Both the position numbers and the translations under genes were made by a program. From Collimonas sp. OK307 (GTDB lineage Bacteria > Pseudomonadota > Gammaproteobacteria > Burkholderiales > Burkholderiaceae_D), in the NCBI RefSeq assembly GCF_900113705.1, contig NZ_FOQI01000016.1, forward strand, positions 1-64,000: a stretch of DNA of 64,000 nucleotides, written 5' to 3'. This document shows, piece after piece, positions 7,729-15,511 of this stretch (positions within the stretch are counted from its first letter, which is position 1; the number at the start of each line of letters is the position of its first letter). Under the pieces are notes generated by a model. That model was not told where the DNA came from. It worked only from the letters and a program-made list of their open reading frames with translations, and did not search any database.

Positions 7729-7824
7729 ATGACGGTTGTCGAGATTGCATCTTCGCTGCACTTCCGCTTAAGATCTGCCATTGCCCGAATTACTAAAGCG
7801 CGGCAAATCGCTGCAGGGAAAAGA

Positions 7825-9087
7825 ATGCAAAAAATTAAAACCGTCCTATCCGTTTTTTTGTTGTTTGGCTGCGCGTTATTGCTCGCGGGGTGTGCATCTC
7901 TATCTACAGCGATTTCGCAATTCGAAGGCGGCAACTATGTCGCCAGCGTGAAATCGACACTCGTCTATCTCGATGAAAAATACAAGAAAGCGGATTACGA
8001 CGATAGCGATGAAAGAAACGGCATCCGCGAACGCATGCGGATTATTGAAAGCAACTACGAAACCGCAATCAACAGCGCCAATCCTCTGGAGTACGACAAG
8101 AAAATAGCCGGCTATTCGGCCTTGCTGGAAATCAGGACCATGCTGGCCGAAAGGCGTTATTACGCCAGGTATACCGATTTGCCGGATCGCTATCCCGATG
8201 CGACATTGCGAGAAAAACTGGCGGGACAGTACTATCTGAAAGCCACGTCAGCCGTTGTCTACAAGGATGACCGCCAGGCAGCCATCAGCTTTGCGGCCGC
8301 TGCTGACATTTATAAGAAGTACGGCGACTATAAAGACGCCAGGAAGCAAGCCGGAAAATATAAATTTGCAGCTGATAACAAGGACGCTGCAGCGTATTAC
8401 CAGCAAGGGCAGGATCTGGTAGCGCGTAATGCGCAACGCAGCAAAGCCATGTACCGCGACGCCAGCCAGGCTTTTTATAACGCCTCTGACGTGTATCGGG
8501 ATCACGGTGCTTATAAGGATGCGCAGCCCTTGTCTGAAAAATATCACACTATGGGTACCATCGTGCTGCAAATCAGCAGCAACGAACCGGAGGGCGATAT
8601 CACCAGAAGCGTGCTGGGATTGTTTGATCTCGGTTTCACCCGGTTTCAATATCAAGGCGGTGCTAAAGCCGATCTTGGCATGTATCTGAATACCTCATAC
8701 ATTTACTATCCGCCTAAATTCAGGCAATACGTAGAGGCGGTGAGCGAAAACGTCGAATTCAAGAAGCAGGACGGCTCGACGGCGGTGCGCACCTATCGTT
8801 TCAACCGTAAAGTCGTGGAGGAAGTAAATTCGATGCAGATAGTGCTGGATCTGTCCGTCACCAGGGTACCGCCCCTGGATCTGCGTTATGACGAAATTGC
8901 AGAAAGCCACCGCACCACCATCAGCTACTATGGCGACGTACCGGGTAACGGCCGCTATGGCTATCGGACTGAAGGTTATCTGATGGATCGGGATCAGCTT
9001 TGGCGTGCGGCGCAAGCGCAGTTGATCAACCGCCTTAACGGCGATAACCGGATCAGGATGATTCAAGATGACATACGGAATTTCTAG
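7825..9087 (+). CDS. Lipoprotein with tandem helical repeats, unknown function
   Basis: The 420-residue protein begins MQKIKTVLSVFLLFGCALLLAGCASL, a lipoprotein signal with lipobox LAGC (Cys at about 23). The middle part holds TPR/Sel1-like helical repeats (YYQQGQDL, AFYNASDVYRDHGAYKDAQ, SFAAAADIYKKYGDYKDAR), with the YGDYKDA motif repeated. The C-terminal third is probably beta-rich (TISYYGDVPGNGRYGYRTEGYLMDR). I do not recognise a named family. The start at 7825 is chosen for the signal peptide and the AGGGA upstream; the open frame extends 67 codons further up across a terminator. Confidence 0.8.
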   Translation: MQKIKTVLSVFLLFGCALLLAGCASLSTAISQFEGGNYVASVKSTLVYLDEKYKKADYDDSDERNGIRERMRIIESNYETAINSANPLEYDKKIAGYSALLEIRTMLAERRYYARYTDLPDRYPDATLREKLAGQYYLKATSAVVYKDDRQAAISFAAAADIYKKYGDYKDARKQAGKYKFAADNKDAAAYYQQGQDLVARNAQRSKAMYRDASQAFYNASDVYRDHGAYKDAQPLSEKYHTMGTIVLQISSNEPEGDITRSVLGLFDLGFTRFQYQGGAKADLGMYLNTSYIYYPPKFRQYVEAVSENVEFKKQDGSTAVRTYRFNRKVVEEVNSMQIVLDLSVTRVPPLDLRYDEIAESHRTTISYYGDVPGNGRYGYRTEGYLMDRDQLWRAAQAQLINRLNGDNRIRMIQDDIRNF

Positions 9088-9202
9088 GCGCAATTTCCAG
9101 AGACAATCGCTGCAGAAAAATTCTCAAGCCATCCTGCTAAACTAACGGATTGCTGTCAGCGCAATTCGCTTTTTTCCGATTTTTTATCTCAGATCTTCAC
9201 CT

Positions 9203-10150
9203 ATGACTTCGATTCGCGGACCTTCCTTCCAGTTAGTCGACCAGATCGATGCCGAGCAGCTGCAACGCGAGGGCGGTTTCGGCGACCGTACCCGGCCTCT
9301 GCTGGTCAAGGGCGCGCTGCGTAACTGGCCGGCGCAGCAAAACTGGTCGTTCGAGCAGATGGCGGCGCTGCGCTACAAGGATGGTTCTGAACCGCAGGTG
9401 AAATTCCAGAACGGCCTGGTGGAACAGGGGCAGACCCGGCATCGGCCGGTGATGCCGGTCGGCCCTTATCTGCAAGAGCTGGCGACGCTGGGCAGGCAAG
9501 GCCTGCCAGACAACGTTGGCTTGCTGCCAGACCGGCGCCGTCATCAACTGGCAGCGGGAGAGCGTTTTTTTCTCGACTGGTCGCACATGCAATCGTTTCA
9601 ACCCGATCGCATGTATCTGGCGCAATGGAATATCCTCGATGAATTTCCCGTGCTGCGCCATGATTTTTCGATCAAGGATCTGTGGCCGGGTTTGCGCTGG
9701 ACATGGGAGTATGTCTTCATGGGCCCGGCTAACACGGTGACCGGCTTGCATTACGATTTTCCGAACAACTGGTTTTGCCAGGTACGCGGCAGCAAGGAAT
9801 TCATCTTGTTCCCGCCTGAGCAAACGCCGCACATGTGTATTTCCGAGAAATACGACTGGGGCGCGATCCTGAGCGATATCAATATCTCTCGCCTTGACCA
9901 ACAGTCGGACCAGCTCAAGGAGTTTGAAAAGACGCAAGGGTTATATGCGCGGGTCGAGGCGGGCGATGCACTGTTCATTCCCAAACGCACCTGGCACGCG
10001 GTGGTGGCGCTGGAGCCGTCGATCAGCCTGGGCGTGTTTGGCCTGACCGCATCCGAAGTGTTGTTTGGCGGCGTGCCGAACGAGATTAAAAACGTTTTCC
10101 ACAAAATGCATTTGTACCGCTGGGGCAATTGCACTTGTCATAAATTCTAG
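9203..10150 (+). CDS. Cupin-8/JmjC-domain protein, putative Fe(II)/2-oxoglutarate dioxygenase
   Basis: The 315-residue protein has the cupin-8 layout: an N-terminal RPLLVKGALRNWPA motif, then the metal triad H183-x-D185 (TGLHYDFPNNW) and distal H265 (PKRTWHAVV), with the 2OG-side segment KEFILFPPEQ between. Family members hydroxylate proteins or small molecules; the substrate is unknown. It ends in an unusual Cys/His tail (YRWGNCTCHKF). A different frame just past the stop codes a plausible tail, suggesting a frameshift (see findings). A second cupin-8 gene begins at 63731. Confidence 0.85.
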   Translation: MTSIRGPSFQLVDQIDAEQLQREGGFGDRTRPLLVKGALRNWPAQQNWSFEQMAALRYKDGSEPQVKFQNGLVEQGQTRHRPVMPVGPYLQELATLGRQGLPDNVGLLPDRRRHQLAAGERFFLDWSHMQSFQPDRMYLAQWNILDEFPVLRHDFSIKDLWPGLRWTWEYVFMGPANTVTGLHYDFPNNWFCQVRGSKEFILFPPEQTPHMCISEKYDWGAILSDINISRLDQQSDQLKEFEKTQGLYARVEAGDALFIPKRTWHAVVALEPSISLGVFGLTASEVLFGGVPNEIKNVFHKMHLYRWGNCTCHKF

Positions 10151-10266
10151 CCTGTTTCGCCACCCTGGCACGGCGTCGCCCGAACTGCAAAAAATGGTGG
10201 CCGCCTGCAAGCGCGAGGAAGAATGATGGTCTAAGATAGTCGCATACAAAAAAGACGGAGACCTTC

Positions 10267-10722
10267 ATGAATCAGCATTCGCAACCGGCAGCGGACCGTT
10301 CTATAGACACCCTGCTGGACAAATACTCTGAAAGTCATCTCAATCCGGTGAATGAGGTGATCCATTTCATTTGCGTGCCGGTGATCGTTTTCACGTTGTT
10401 GGGTTTGCTGTGGGTGATCCATCCCTGGGTGGCGCTGGCGGCTGCGCTGGCGGCCATGTTTTACTATTTTTCACTGTCGACGCCGCTGGCAATCGGCATG
10501 TTGCTGATGTCGGGTGCGATGCTGGCCTTGCTCTATATCTTGCCGCCGGGCCTGGTGCTGCCGCTCTCGGTGAGCGTGTTTGTAATCGCCTGGATTGGGC
10601 AGTTTATCGGGCACAAGATCGAGGGCAAGAAGCCGTCGTTCTTTGATGATTTGCGATTCCTGCTGATCGGCCCGTTGTTTGTCCTGGGCTTCTTGTATCG
10701 CCGTTTGCATATCGCCTATTGA
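10267..10722 (+). CDS. Mpo1-like (DUF962) membrane protein
   Basis: The 151-residue protein matches the DUF962/YGL010w family: an N-terminal SESHLNPVNEVIHFICVP with H24 and H33, four hydrophobic helices, and GQFIGHKIEGKKPSFFDDLRFLLIGPLFV with H116. The yeast relative Mpo1 is an Fe(II)-dependent dioxygenase that alpha-oxidises 2-hydroxy fatty acids using these histidines. The bacterial role is inferred by homology only. GGAGA lies 9 bases upstream of the ATG. It overlaps the next gene's possible upstream start by one base. Confidence 0.87.
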   Translation: MNQHSQPAADRSIDTLLDKYSESHLNPVNEVIHFICVPVIVFTLLGLLWVIHPWVALAAALAAMFYYFSLSTPLAIGMLLMSGAMLALLYILPPGLVLPLSVSVFVIAWIGQFIGHKIEGKKPSFFDDLRFLLIGPLFVLGFLYRRLHIAY

Positions 10723-10748
10723 TGGCCCGTGATATACAAAATGATGCA

Positions 10749-11750
10749 ATGAAAATCGCCGTTTTTGGCGCCGGTTCGATCGGTGTTTATGTCGGCGCGT
10801 CGCTACTGGCTGCCGGAGCCGATGTGGTGCTGGTAGGGCGGTCTCGCATGCGTCTGCAGATTGCCGGCCAGGGCGTGCTGCTGAGCGATCTGGAAGGTCG
10901 CCGGCAACACCTTGAGGGCGCGCATGTGCCGTATCAGGAAAGTGCCGTTGCATTGGCCGAGGCCGATCTGATCCTGGTCACCGTCAAGAGTGCCGATAGT
11001 GCTGCTGCGGCGAGCGCCATTGCAGAATATGCCAAACCGTCGGCGCTGATCGTCAGTCTGCAAAATGGCGTCGGCAACGCCGATACCTTGCGCAGCCTGA
11101 TGCCCGGCTGGCAGGTGCTGGCGGCCATGGTGCCGTTCAATGTGGTGCAGATGGACGGCAATCGTTTTCATCGCGCCAGCGGCGGTGAGTTGATGATTGA
11201 AACATGCGCCGGACTGGAGCCCTGGCTGACGTCGTTTCGGATGGCCCATTTGCCGCTGCAACAGTGCGAGGATTTCGTGGCAATCCAGTGGGGCAAGCTG
11301 TTGCTGAATTTGAATAATGCAGTGAATGCGTTGTCCGGCCTGGCGCTCAAAAGCCAGTTGTCGCAGCGGGCCTACCGGCGTTGCCTGGCCTTGCTGATCG
11401 CAGAGGCATTGGATGTGCTGCGCGCTGCCGGGATCCGGCCCGCCAGGATCGCCAAGGTCGGGCCGCAACTGCTGCCGGTCATATTGCGTTTACCCGATGT
11501 ACTTTTCAAGCGAATTGCAGCGACCATGCTGAAAATAGATCCCGAGGCGCGCTCATCCATGTGGCAAGACTTGGAAGCAGGGCGCTTGACGGAAGTGGAT
11601 TATTTGAACGGCGCGATTGTCCGCCTGGCTGAATCGCTGGCGCGCGATGCGCCCGCCAACCGGCGCATGACGGTGCTGATCCATGCAGCCGAACAGGGCA
11701 ATCTGCAGCCCTGGTCCGGTGTGGCGCTGTATCGGGTATTACGCGACTGA
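10749..11750 (+). CDS. Ketopantoate reductase (2-dehydropantoate 2-reductase)-family protein
   Basis: The 333-residue protein starts MKIAVFGAGSIGVYVGASLL, a Rossmann GxGxxG motif, followed by SLQNGVGNADTLR and the catalytic-lysine segment WGKLLLNLNNAVNALSG. ApbA/PanE enzymes reduce 2-dehydropantoate to pantoate with NADPH in coenzyme A synthesis. The family has many paralogues, so the exact substrate is not certain. An alternative ATG at 10722 overlaps the upstream stop codon (TGATG) and would add nine residues; the family start favours 10749. Confidence 0.85.
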   Translation: MKIAVFGAGSIGVYVGASLLAAGADVVLVGRSRMRLQIAGQGVLLSDLEGRRQHLEGAHVPYQESAVALAEADLILVTVKSADSAAAASAIAEYAKPSALIVSLQNGVGNADTLRSLMPGWQVLAAMVPFNVVQMDGNRFHRASGGELMIETCAGLEPWLTSFRMAHLPLQQCEDFVAIQWGKLLLNLNNAVNALSGLALKSQLSQRAYRRCLALLIAEALDVLRAAGIRPARIAKVGPQLLPVILRLPDVLFKRIAATMLKIDPEARSSMWQDLEAGRLTEVDYLNGAIVRLAESLARDAPANRRMTVLIHAAEQGNLQPWSGVALYRVLRD

Positions 11751-11827
11751 CTAAGAAGCTATTCCAAATCTCATCGGTAATACCGAAGTTTTTTTACGGC
11801 AAATGTGAAGGACAGTAGGAACTAACC

Positions 11828-11881
11828 GGGGTCAGCGTGAACTTTCGGTATGTCTTACCGCCGAAACTTCACGCTGACCCC
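11828..11881. repeat. REP-like palindromic hairpin
   Basis: The arms at 11828-11848 and 11861-11881 (ggggtcagcgtgaa...) match at 20 of 21 positions with a 12-base loop. It lies between two genes on the plus strand and has no T-run, so it is not a standard terminator. It resembles repetitive extragenic palindromes. Confidence 0.65.
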
Positions 11882-12015
11882 GCTTAGTGGACCACGGAGC
11901 AGAAGCGGCAAAACCAAAAGAAACAAACAGGCGATAAGCGAACTGCCTTGCTCCGTAGCCGTGATGTGGGATCAGAGATCGTCCTTGTTGATAAATTTGT
12001 TAAGAAAGGTCCGAT

Positions 12016-12276
12016 ATGAAGAAGCTCCTTGGCTTGCTGGCGTTATCACTTGCATTCTCCCCTTTGGTTCAAGCGCAAAACGAACCGATGCCGCGACCGG
12101 AGCCGGGAGCTGCACTGGAAGGGCGCCCGGACGCCAGGAACGATCGGCGTCCAGAATCCTTTTACGGTGGAGGCAATCACAACATGGGAACGCACAGTGT
12201 GATGCGTTGCAAGGATGGCACGATGCACAAGGCGCGTGCCGATGCGTGCCGCAGTCATGATCACGAGCCAAAATGA
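12016..12276 (+). CDS. Small secreted protein with C-terminal Cys pair
   Basis: The 86-residue product has a clear signal peptide (MKKLLGLLALSLAFSPLVQAQ, cleavage about 21) and a short mature part that is Pro/Arg rich, then GGNHNMGTHSVMRCKDGTMHKARADACRSHDH. The C-K-D-G-T...A-C spacing resembles short Cys-paired domains such as DUF3761 but is too short to assign. AAGAAAGG lies 8 bases upstream. Function unknown. Confidence 0.7.
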   Translation: MKKLLGLLALSLAFSPLVQAQNEPMPRPEPGAALEGRPDARNDRRPESFYGGGNHNMGTHSVMRCKDGTMHKARADACRSHDHEPK

Positions 12277-12394
12277 AAACTCGCTTTACTGGCAGACTCA
12301 TTCTCAGATTTGCAGGCCCGTTCGCCGAGAAATACCGCAGGCGATAAGCACGTGGCCGAGATATATAAATATGGAATATCTGTTATCAGTTAAA

Positions 12395-12500
12395 TAAAGC
12401 AGACATGAATGCTGCGTCGCCATATAGTTACACCTGTCTCCTCCAACACCTCCTAAGGTTTGGATTCAGCCCGCAACCGCAAGGTGAGCGGGTTTTTTTT
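12395..12500 (+). ncRNA. Candidate small RNA carrying anti-Shine-Dalgarno motifs
   Basis: Two CU-rich motifs, TCTCCTCC (12437-12444) and CACCTCCTAAGG (12447-12458), lie just before a terminator. The second closely copies the 3' end of 16S rRNA (CACCTCCT), so an RNA from here could bind ribosome-binding sites. The 5' end is uncertain; AT-rich sequence at 12363-12400 (tatataaatatgg, ttaaataaag) could hold the promoter. Cuckoo-type and related anti-SD small RNAs are known in proteobacteria. It may instead be the 3' UTR of the gene ending at 12276. Confidence 0.4.
12470..12500 (+). terminator. Rho-independent terminator
   Basis: An outer stem cccgc/gcggg encloses an inner acc-gcaa-ggt stem with a GNRA loop, followed by at least eight T. 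Confidence 0.75.
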
Positions 12501-12615
12501 TGCCTGTACAAATTGCGTATCGGCTAATTGCACTTATCCAGGAGGGAATTTGACCCTGCTGCGAGCACCGCTTAAAAATCGATATGAATCAAAGGCTTGG
12601 ATTTTTTACTGTGGA

Positions 12616-12652
12616 GTTATCAACAGGCTTGCGCACATTTTCTGTGGGTAAC
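12616..12652. repeat. DnaA-box-like dispersed element, copy 3 (short)
   Basis: TTATCAACA at 12617-12625 and inverted TTACCCACA at 12643-12651 have the same spacing and outer inverted repeat as copies 1 and 2. The AT-rich left part is largely lost (only a ttgattttttactg-like trace precedes it). Confidence 0.6.
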
Positions 12653-12686
12653 TTGGGGTGCAGCGTAAAAAAACTGTTTCGCGGGC

Positions 12687-12714
12687 GAAAAAAAGCCCCG
12701 CAAGCGGCGGGGCT
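12687..12714 (-). terminator. Rho-independent terminator of the 59-residue gene
   Basis: An 8-bp stem (agccccgc / gcggggct) is followed on the minus strand by seven T (12687-12693). It lies 29 bases after the stop codon of the gene at 12743-12922. Confidence 0.8.
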
Positions 12715-12742
12715 GGTGAGCGGGTCTTGCTGCGGTCCGCTT

Positions 12743-12922
12743 TCAGAAGCGCAGGTAACAGTCACTCATTCCTTCGTAAGGGGCGATCCAGGCACCCAGC
12801 AGCTTGTCCAGCAGACTGGGCTGCGACTTGGTCAGGTTCTTGTCATGGGAATGCATATCAGCGCGCGCCTGCGCTTGCATCGAAAGTGTTGACAGCGGCA
12901 GTGGAGGTGAGATGCTAGACAT
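12743..12922 (-). CDS. Small 59-residue protein, unknown
   Basis: The minus-strand frame starts MSSISPPLPLSTLSMQAQAR and ends YEGMSDCYLRF. It is backed by AAGGGA 7 bases before the ATG and a dedicated terminator after the stop. The second half (SLLDKLLGAWIAPYEGM) could form an amphipathic helix; no signal peptide or membrane segment is visible and the composition is ordinary. I do not recognise the family. The combination of ribosome-binding site and terminator makes it more convincing than other short frames nearby. Confidence 0.6.
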   Translation of the reverse strand: MSSISPPLPLSTLSMQAQARADMHSHDKNLTKSQPSLLDKLLGAWIAPYEGMSDCYLRF

Positions 12923-13204
12923 GTTATTCCCTTTCAGTTGATCGTTTATGTTGCAATGCAGTATATGTAATCTGGAATGACTAATCCAATTCCGCTTTCA
13001 CATACATGCCATACGATTCGTGAATATCAGCCCGATCCTCTTATGCGCCCGCACCCTTATGTCGGCGCCGCATAAGCATATAGCTCACATATTGGCAGCT
13101 GACAATTTTCGTGCTGTAATGCATCAAGCCGCATAATTGTTAATTAATGTTGTAATTGATGCGGTAACTAAAGCGGTAACCCCAATGTGGAAACGGAGAA
13201 AAGC
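12923..13204. other. Divergent intergenic region with two inverted repeats
   Basis: An 8-bp perfect stem cttatgcg / cgcataag lies at 13040-13047 and 13069-13076. A second (ccgcat-aatt / aatt-g-atgcgg) spans about 13129-13163, close to the psiF start. Both could be operators for the divergent small genes; neither has a T-run. Confidence 0.45.
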
Positions 13205-13501
13205 ATGAAAAAACTGACAGGTCTGGCATTGCTCGCTTGCTGCTTTATTTTTAACCCGGCCTTTGCCGCAAATTCGCAGCAAAGCAAAATGGCGTCGTGC
13301 AACAAGGATGCAACCGGAAAAACCGGTGATGACCGCAAAGCTTTCATGAAGGATTGCCTGAGCGCGAAACCGGCTGCCGCTCCTGCTGCCCCAATGACAC
13401 AGCAAGAGAAAATGAAATCCTGTAATGCCAACGCTACCGATAAAAAGGGCGATGACCGCAAGGCATTCATGAAGCAATGCTTGTCAAAACCTAAAGCATA
13501 A
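13205..13501 (+). CDS. psiF: PsiF-repeat secreted protein
   Basis: The 98-residue protein has a signal peptide (MKKLTGLALLACCFIFNPAFAA) and two copies of the PsiF repeat: Q-x-K-M-x-x-C-N-x-x-A-x-x-K-x-G-D-D-R-K-A-F-M-K-x-C-L, at about 27-52 and 67-93, joined by an Ala/Pro linker. E. coli psiF is induced by phosphate starvation, but the protein's function is unknown. GGAG lies 9 bases upstream. No Pho box was identified by eye. Confidence 0.88.
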   Translation: MKKLTGLALLACCFIFNPAFAANSQQSKMASCNKDATGKTGDDRKAFMKDCLSAKPAAAPAAPMTQQEKMKSCNANATDKKGDDRKAFMKQCLSKPKA

Positions 13502-13532
13502 GAAAATCCTGCGGCACATTGTTGCCGTAGCC

Positions 13533-13562
13533 AAAAGCCCCGTCTTACTCGGGGCTTTTTTC
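13533..13562 (+). terminator. Rho-independent terminator after psiF
   Basis: The stem aaaagccccg / cggggctttt with a 7-base loop is followed by T residues and lies 32 bases after the psiF stop. Confidence 0.85.
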
Positions 13563-13651
13563 ATTTTGTTACCAAATTGCATACTCGCTACCGGAATTAA
13601 TGTTTACTATGCAGAGTCGAAACAACGCTCGCACTCTATAAGGAAATTCAC

Positions 13652-14077
13652 ATGAAAAAATTAGCGCTCACCCTTACTCTGGGGCTGGCTTGCGTCGTGG
13701 CACAGGCTGCAGCTGACTGGCAACCGGTCGGATCCAGCGATACCGCCGAGCTCAAGCTGGACCAGGCATCGATCAAGGAAAACAAAGGTATCCGGGAAGC
13801 CTGGTCGATGTGGAATTTCAAGGAGCCGCGCAAGAACGATGGCGACGCTAAAGTATTGCCGACCTTCCAGTCGTATCAGGATTTCACTTTATACGATTGC
13901 AAAGCCAAGACTGTAAGGCTAACGAAAGAGATCCTGTTTGCCGGGCTTGACGGTGCCGGCGCCAAGGTAGATCACAGCGACGCCTTGAAAAACTCGACCT
14001 ACGTCAAACCGGCGGCAGATTCGATCGCCGAGGTCATGATGAATTTTGTTTGCGCCTTCCCTATCGCTGCCAAATAA
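13652..14077 (+). CDS. Surface-adhesin E-like secreted protein
   Basis: The 141-residue product has a signal peptide (MKKLALTLTLGLACVVAQAAA) followed by DWQPVGSSDTAELKLDQASIKENKGIREAWSMWNFKEP, a central YDCKAKTVRL and a closing SIAEVMMNFVC. This is the pattern of the small periplasmic family named after Haemophilus surface-adhesin protein E, with two Cys likely forming a disulfide. Adhesion is not established for most members. TAAGGAAA precedes the start. Confidence 0.8.
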   Translation: MKKLALTLTLGLACVVAQAAADWQPVGSSDTAELKLDQASIKENKGIREAWSMWNFKEPRKNDGDAKVLPTFQSYQDFTLYDCKAKTVRLTKEILFAGLDGAGAKVDHSDALKNSTYVKPAADSIAEVMMNFVCAFPIAAK

Positions 14078-14197
14078 TCGCAGCATCAAATCAGCAGCAT
14101 GGCGGGCTTTGGTCCGCCATGCTGTGTCAGTCTTTACCATTCTCTCGGCCATGTCGGGCTTGTCACTGGACGAGCGCATCAAGTTTGCCACCAATGA

Positions 14198-15367
14198 TTA
14201 TTTTTTTGATGCGGCCTGGCCACTCAGTTGGGTGAGTATTTGATACGCGGCAGTCACTCTTTGATCATTCGGATAGGACTTGTTGGCTAAGATTACTATG
14301 CCAATTTTTTTAGACGGAACAAAAGCCGCATAGGTGGAAAAGCCGTTCGTTGAACCGGTTTTGTTGATCAATACGTCCCCCCGCGGCGGCAACGGAGGGT
14401 TCAACTTGGTTGCGACCGTGCCTTGATAGATAACCGTAGGATCGTTACCCGCCAGCAGTTGTTTCAGCTCTGCTGGATAAGGATATTGTTCCCATATCAA
14501 ATCCTGCGTAAATTCGCCTGAGCGGAAATATCCCGTGTGAGTTGCCGTGATCGCACGTTGCAATTTTTCACTAGACTTGCCGGCCTGGATGTTACTGTCA
14601 ATAAATCGGATCAAGTCCGCCGAACCTGATTTCACACCGTATGCTTCAGATTCCAGAATCCCGGGGTTCAATCTGACGGGCGCATCCTTTACGTTGTAAC
14701 CTTGCGCATAATCTTTCATCTGGTCCGCAGGTACATTGATGTAACTGTGGGTCATGCCAAGTTCGGGGAATAATTTCTTTTCGAGCGCGTCCTCAAAAGA
14801 CATATTCATACTTTTGGCCGTAATCATGCCAAGCATTCCGATACTTAAGTTGGAGTATTTCCTGTATGTGCCGGCCGCATGATCAGGCTCCCAATGCTTG
14901 AAATAATCCATCAACTGATCGGTATTATCTATATTGTCCGGAACTTGCAGCGGAAGGCCGCCTGCGGTATGCGTAGCTAGATTCAGCAGGCTGACATTGT
15001 CGAAGCTGCTACCGTGCAAGGACGGCAAATATTTACTGGCGTTATCAGACAGGGAAAGATTGCCATTGACCTGAGCATAAGATGCCAGCGTCGCTGTAAA
15101 TGTTTTGCTGAGCGACCCGATCTCAAAAAGGGTTTTGTTGGTAACGCGCTCCAGGGTTTCCTTTGAAGCTACGCCGTAGTTGTAGAAATAATTCTCGCCA
15201 TTGATGGTGACGGCGATTGCCATGCCCGGAATGCCGTATTTCTGCATCAAAGGCTGGATAGTGGTATCTACCGCATCTTTCATCTTGGATTGATCGGCTG
15301 CGCTTGCAGCATAGCTGCTGGCAGCAAGAAAATATATTGAAAAGGACAGAAGTTTTAGTGTGTTCAT
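14198..15367 (-). CDS. ampC: Class C (AmpC-type) beta-lactamase
   Basis: The 389-residue protein has a signal peptide (cleavage near 23, AASAADQ) and the full class C active site: S85-x-x-K88 (GSLSKTFTAT), Y171-S-N173 and K336-T-G338, with the conserved PGMAIAV strand near 47. It would hydrolyse cephalosporins in the periplasm. No ampR regulator is divergently encoded; the upstream neighbour is a secreted cupin on the same strand, so expression is probably constitutive or controlled from elsewhere. The region is richer in AT than the housekeeping genes, consistent with a recent or variable location. Confidence 0.93.
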   Translation of the reverse strand: MNTLKLLSFSIYFLAASSYAASAADQSKMKDAVDTTIQPLMQKYGIPGMAIAVTINGENYFYNYGVASKETLERVTNKTLFEIGSLSKTFTATLASYAQVNGNLSLSDNASKYLPSLHGSSFDNVSLLNLATHTAGGLPLQVPDNIDNTDQLMDYFKHWEPDHAAGTYRKYSNLSIGMLGMITAKSMNMSFEDALEKKLFPELGMTHSYINVPADQMKDYAQGYNVKDAPVRLNPGILESEAYGVKSGSADLIRFIDSNIQAGKSSEKLQRAITATHTGYFRSGEFTQDLIWEQYPYPAELKQLLAGNDPTVIYQGTVATKLNPPLPPRGDVLINKTGSTNGFSTYAAFVPSKKIGIVILANKSYPNDQRVTAAYQILTQLSGQAASKK

Positions 15368-15511
15368 GGTTTTTTAGGCGCATTGCAATAACGCTTGGTT
15401 TGAGAAGAATCTTTATAACGATTTTTGTACGCTATTCGTCAGCCGAAGTAATTTCACTTCACAAGAAGTTTTTCGATGCTTGGAATGTGCGTGGAATCGC
15501 AGAATGTACGA

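Larger units (their letters stand above)
7434..7824. other. Intergenic region with two successive terminator hairpins
   Basis: Between the AHSA1 gene and the lipoprotein gene lie a pyrimidine-rich segment (tatcctctcctatg, about 7602-7615), a strong terminator at 7627-7658 and a second hairpin with T-run at 7696-7728. The lipoprotein promoter should lie after 7728. See the small-RNA candidate at 7585-7658. Confidence 0.6.
12277..12742. other. Intergenic region with candidate sRNA and DnaA-box-like repeat
   Basis: Contents in order: a candidate small RNA ending in a terminator (about 12395-12500), the third DnaA-box-like element (12616-12652), and the terminator of the minus-strand gene at 12743-12922. 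Short open frames across this region run through the terminators and are rejected. Confidence 0.6.
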
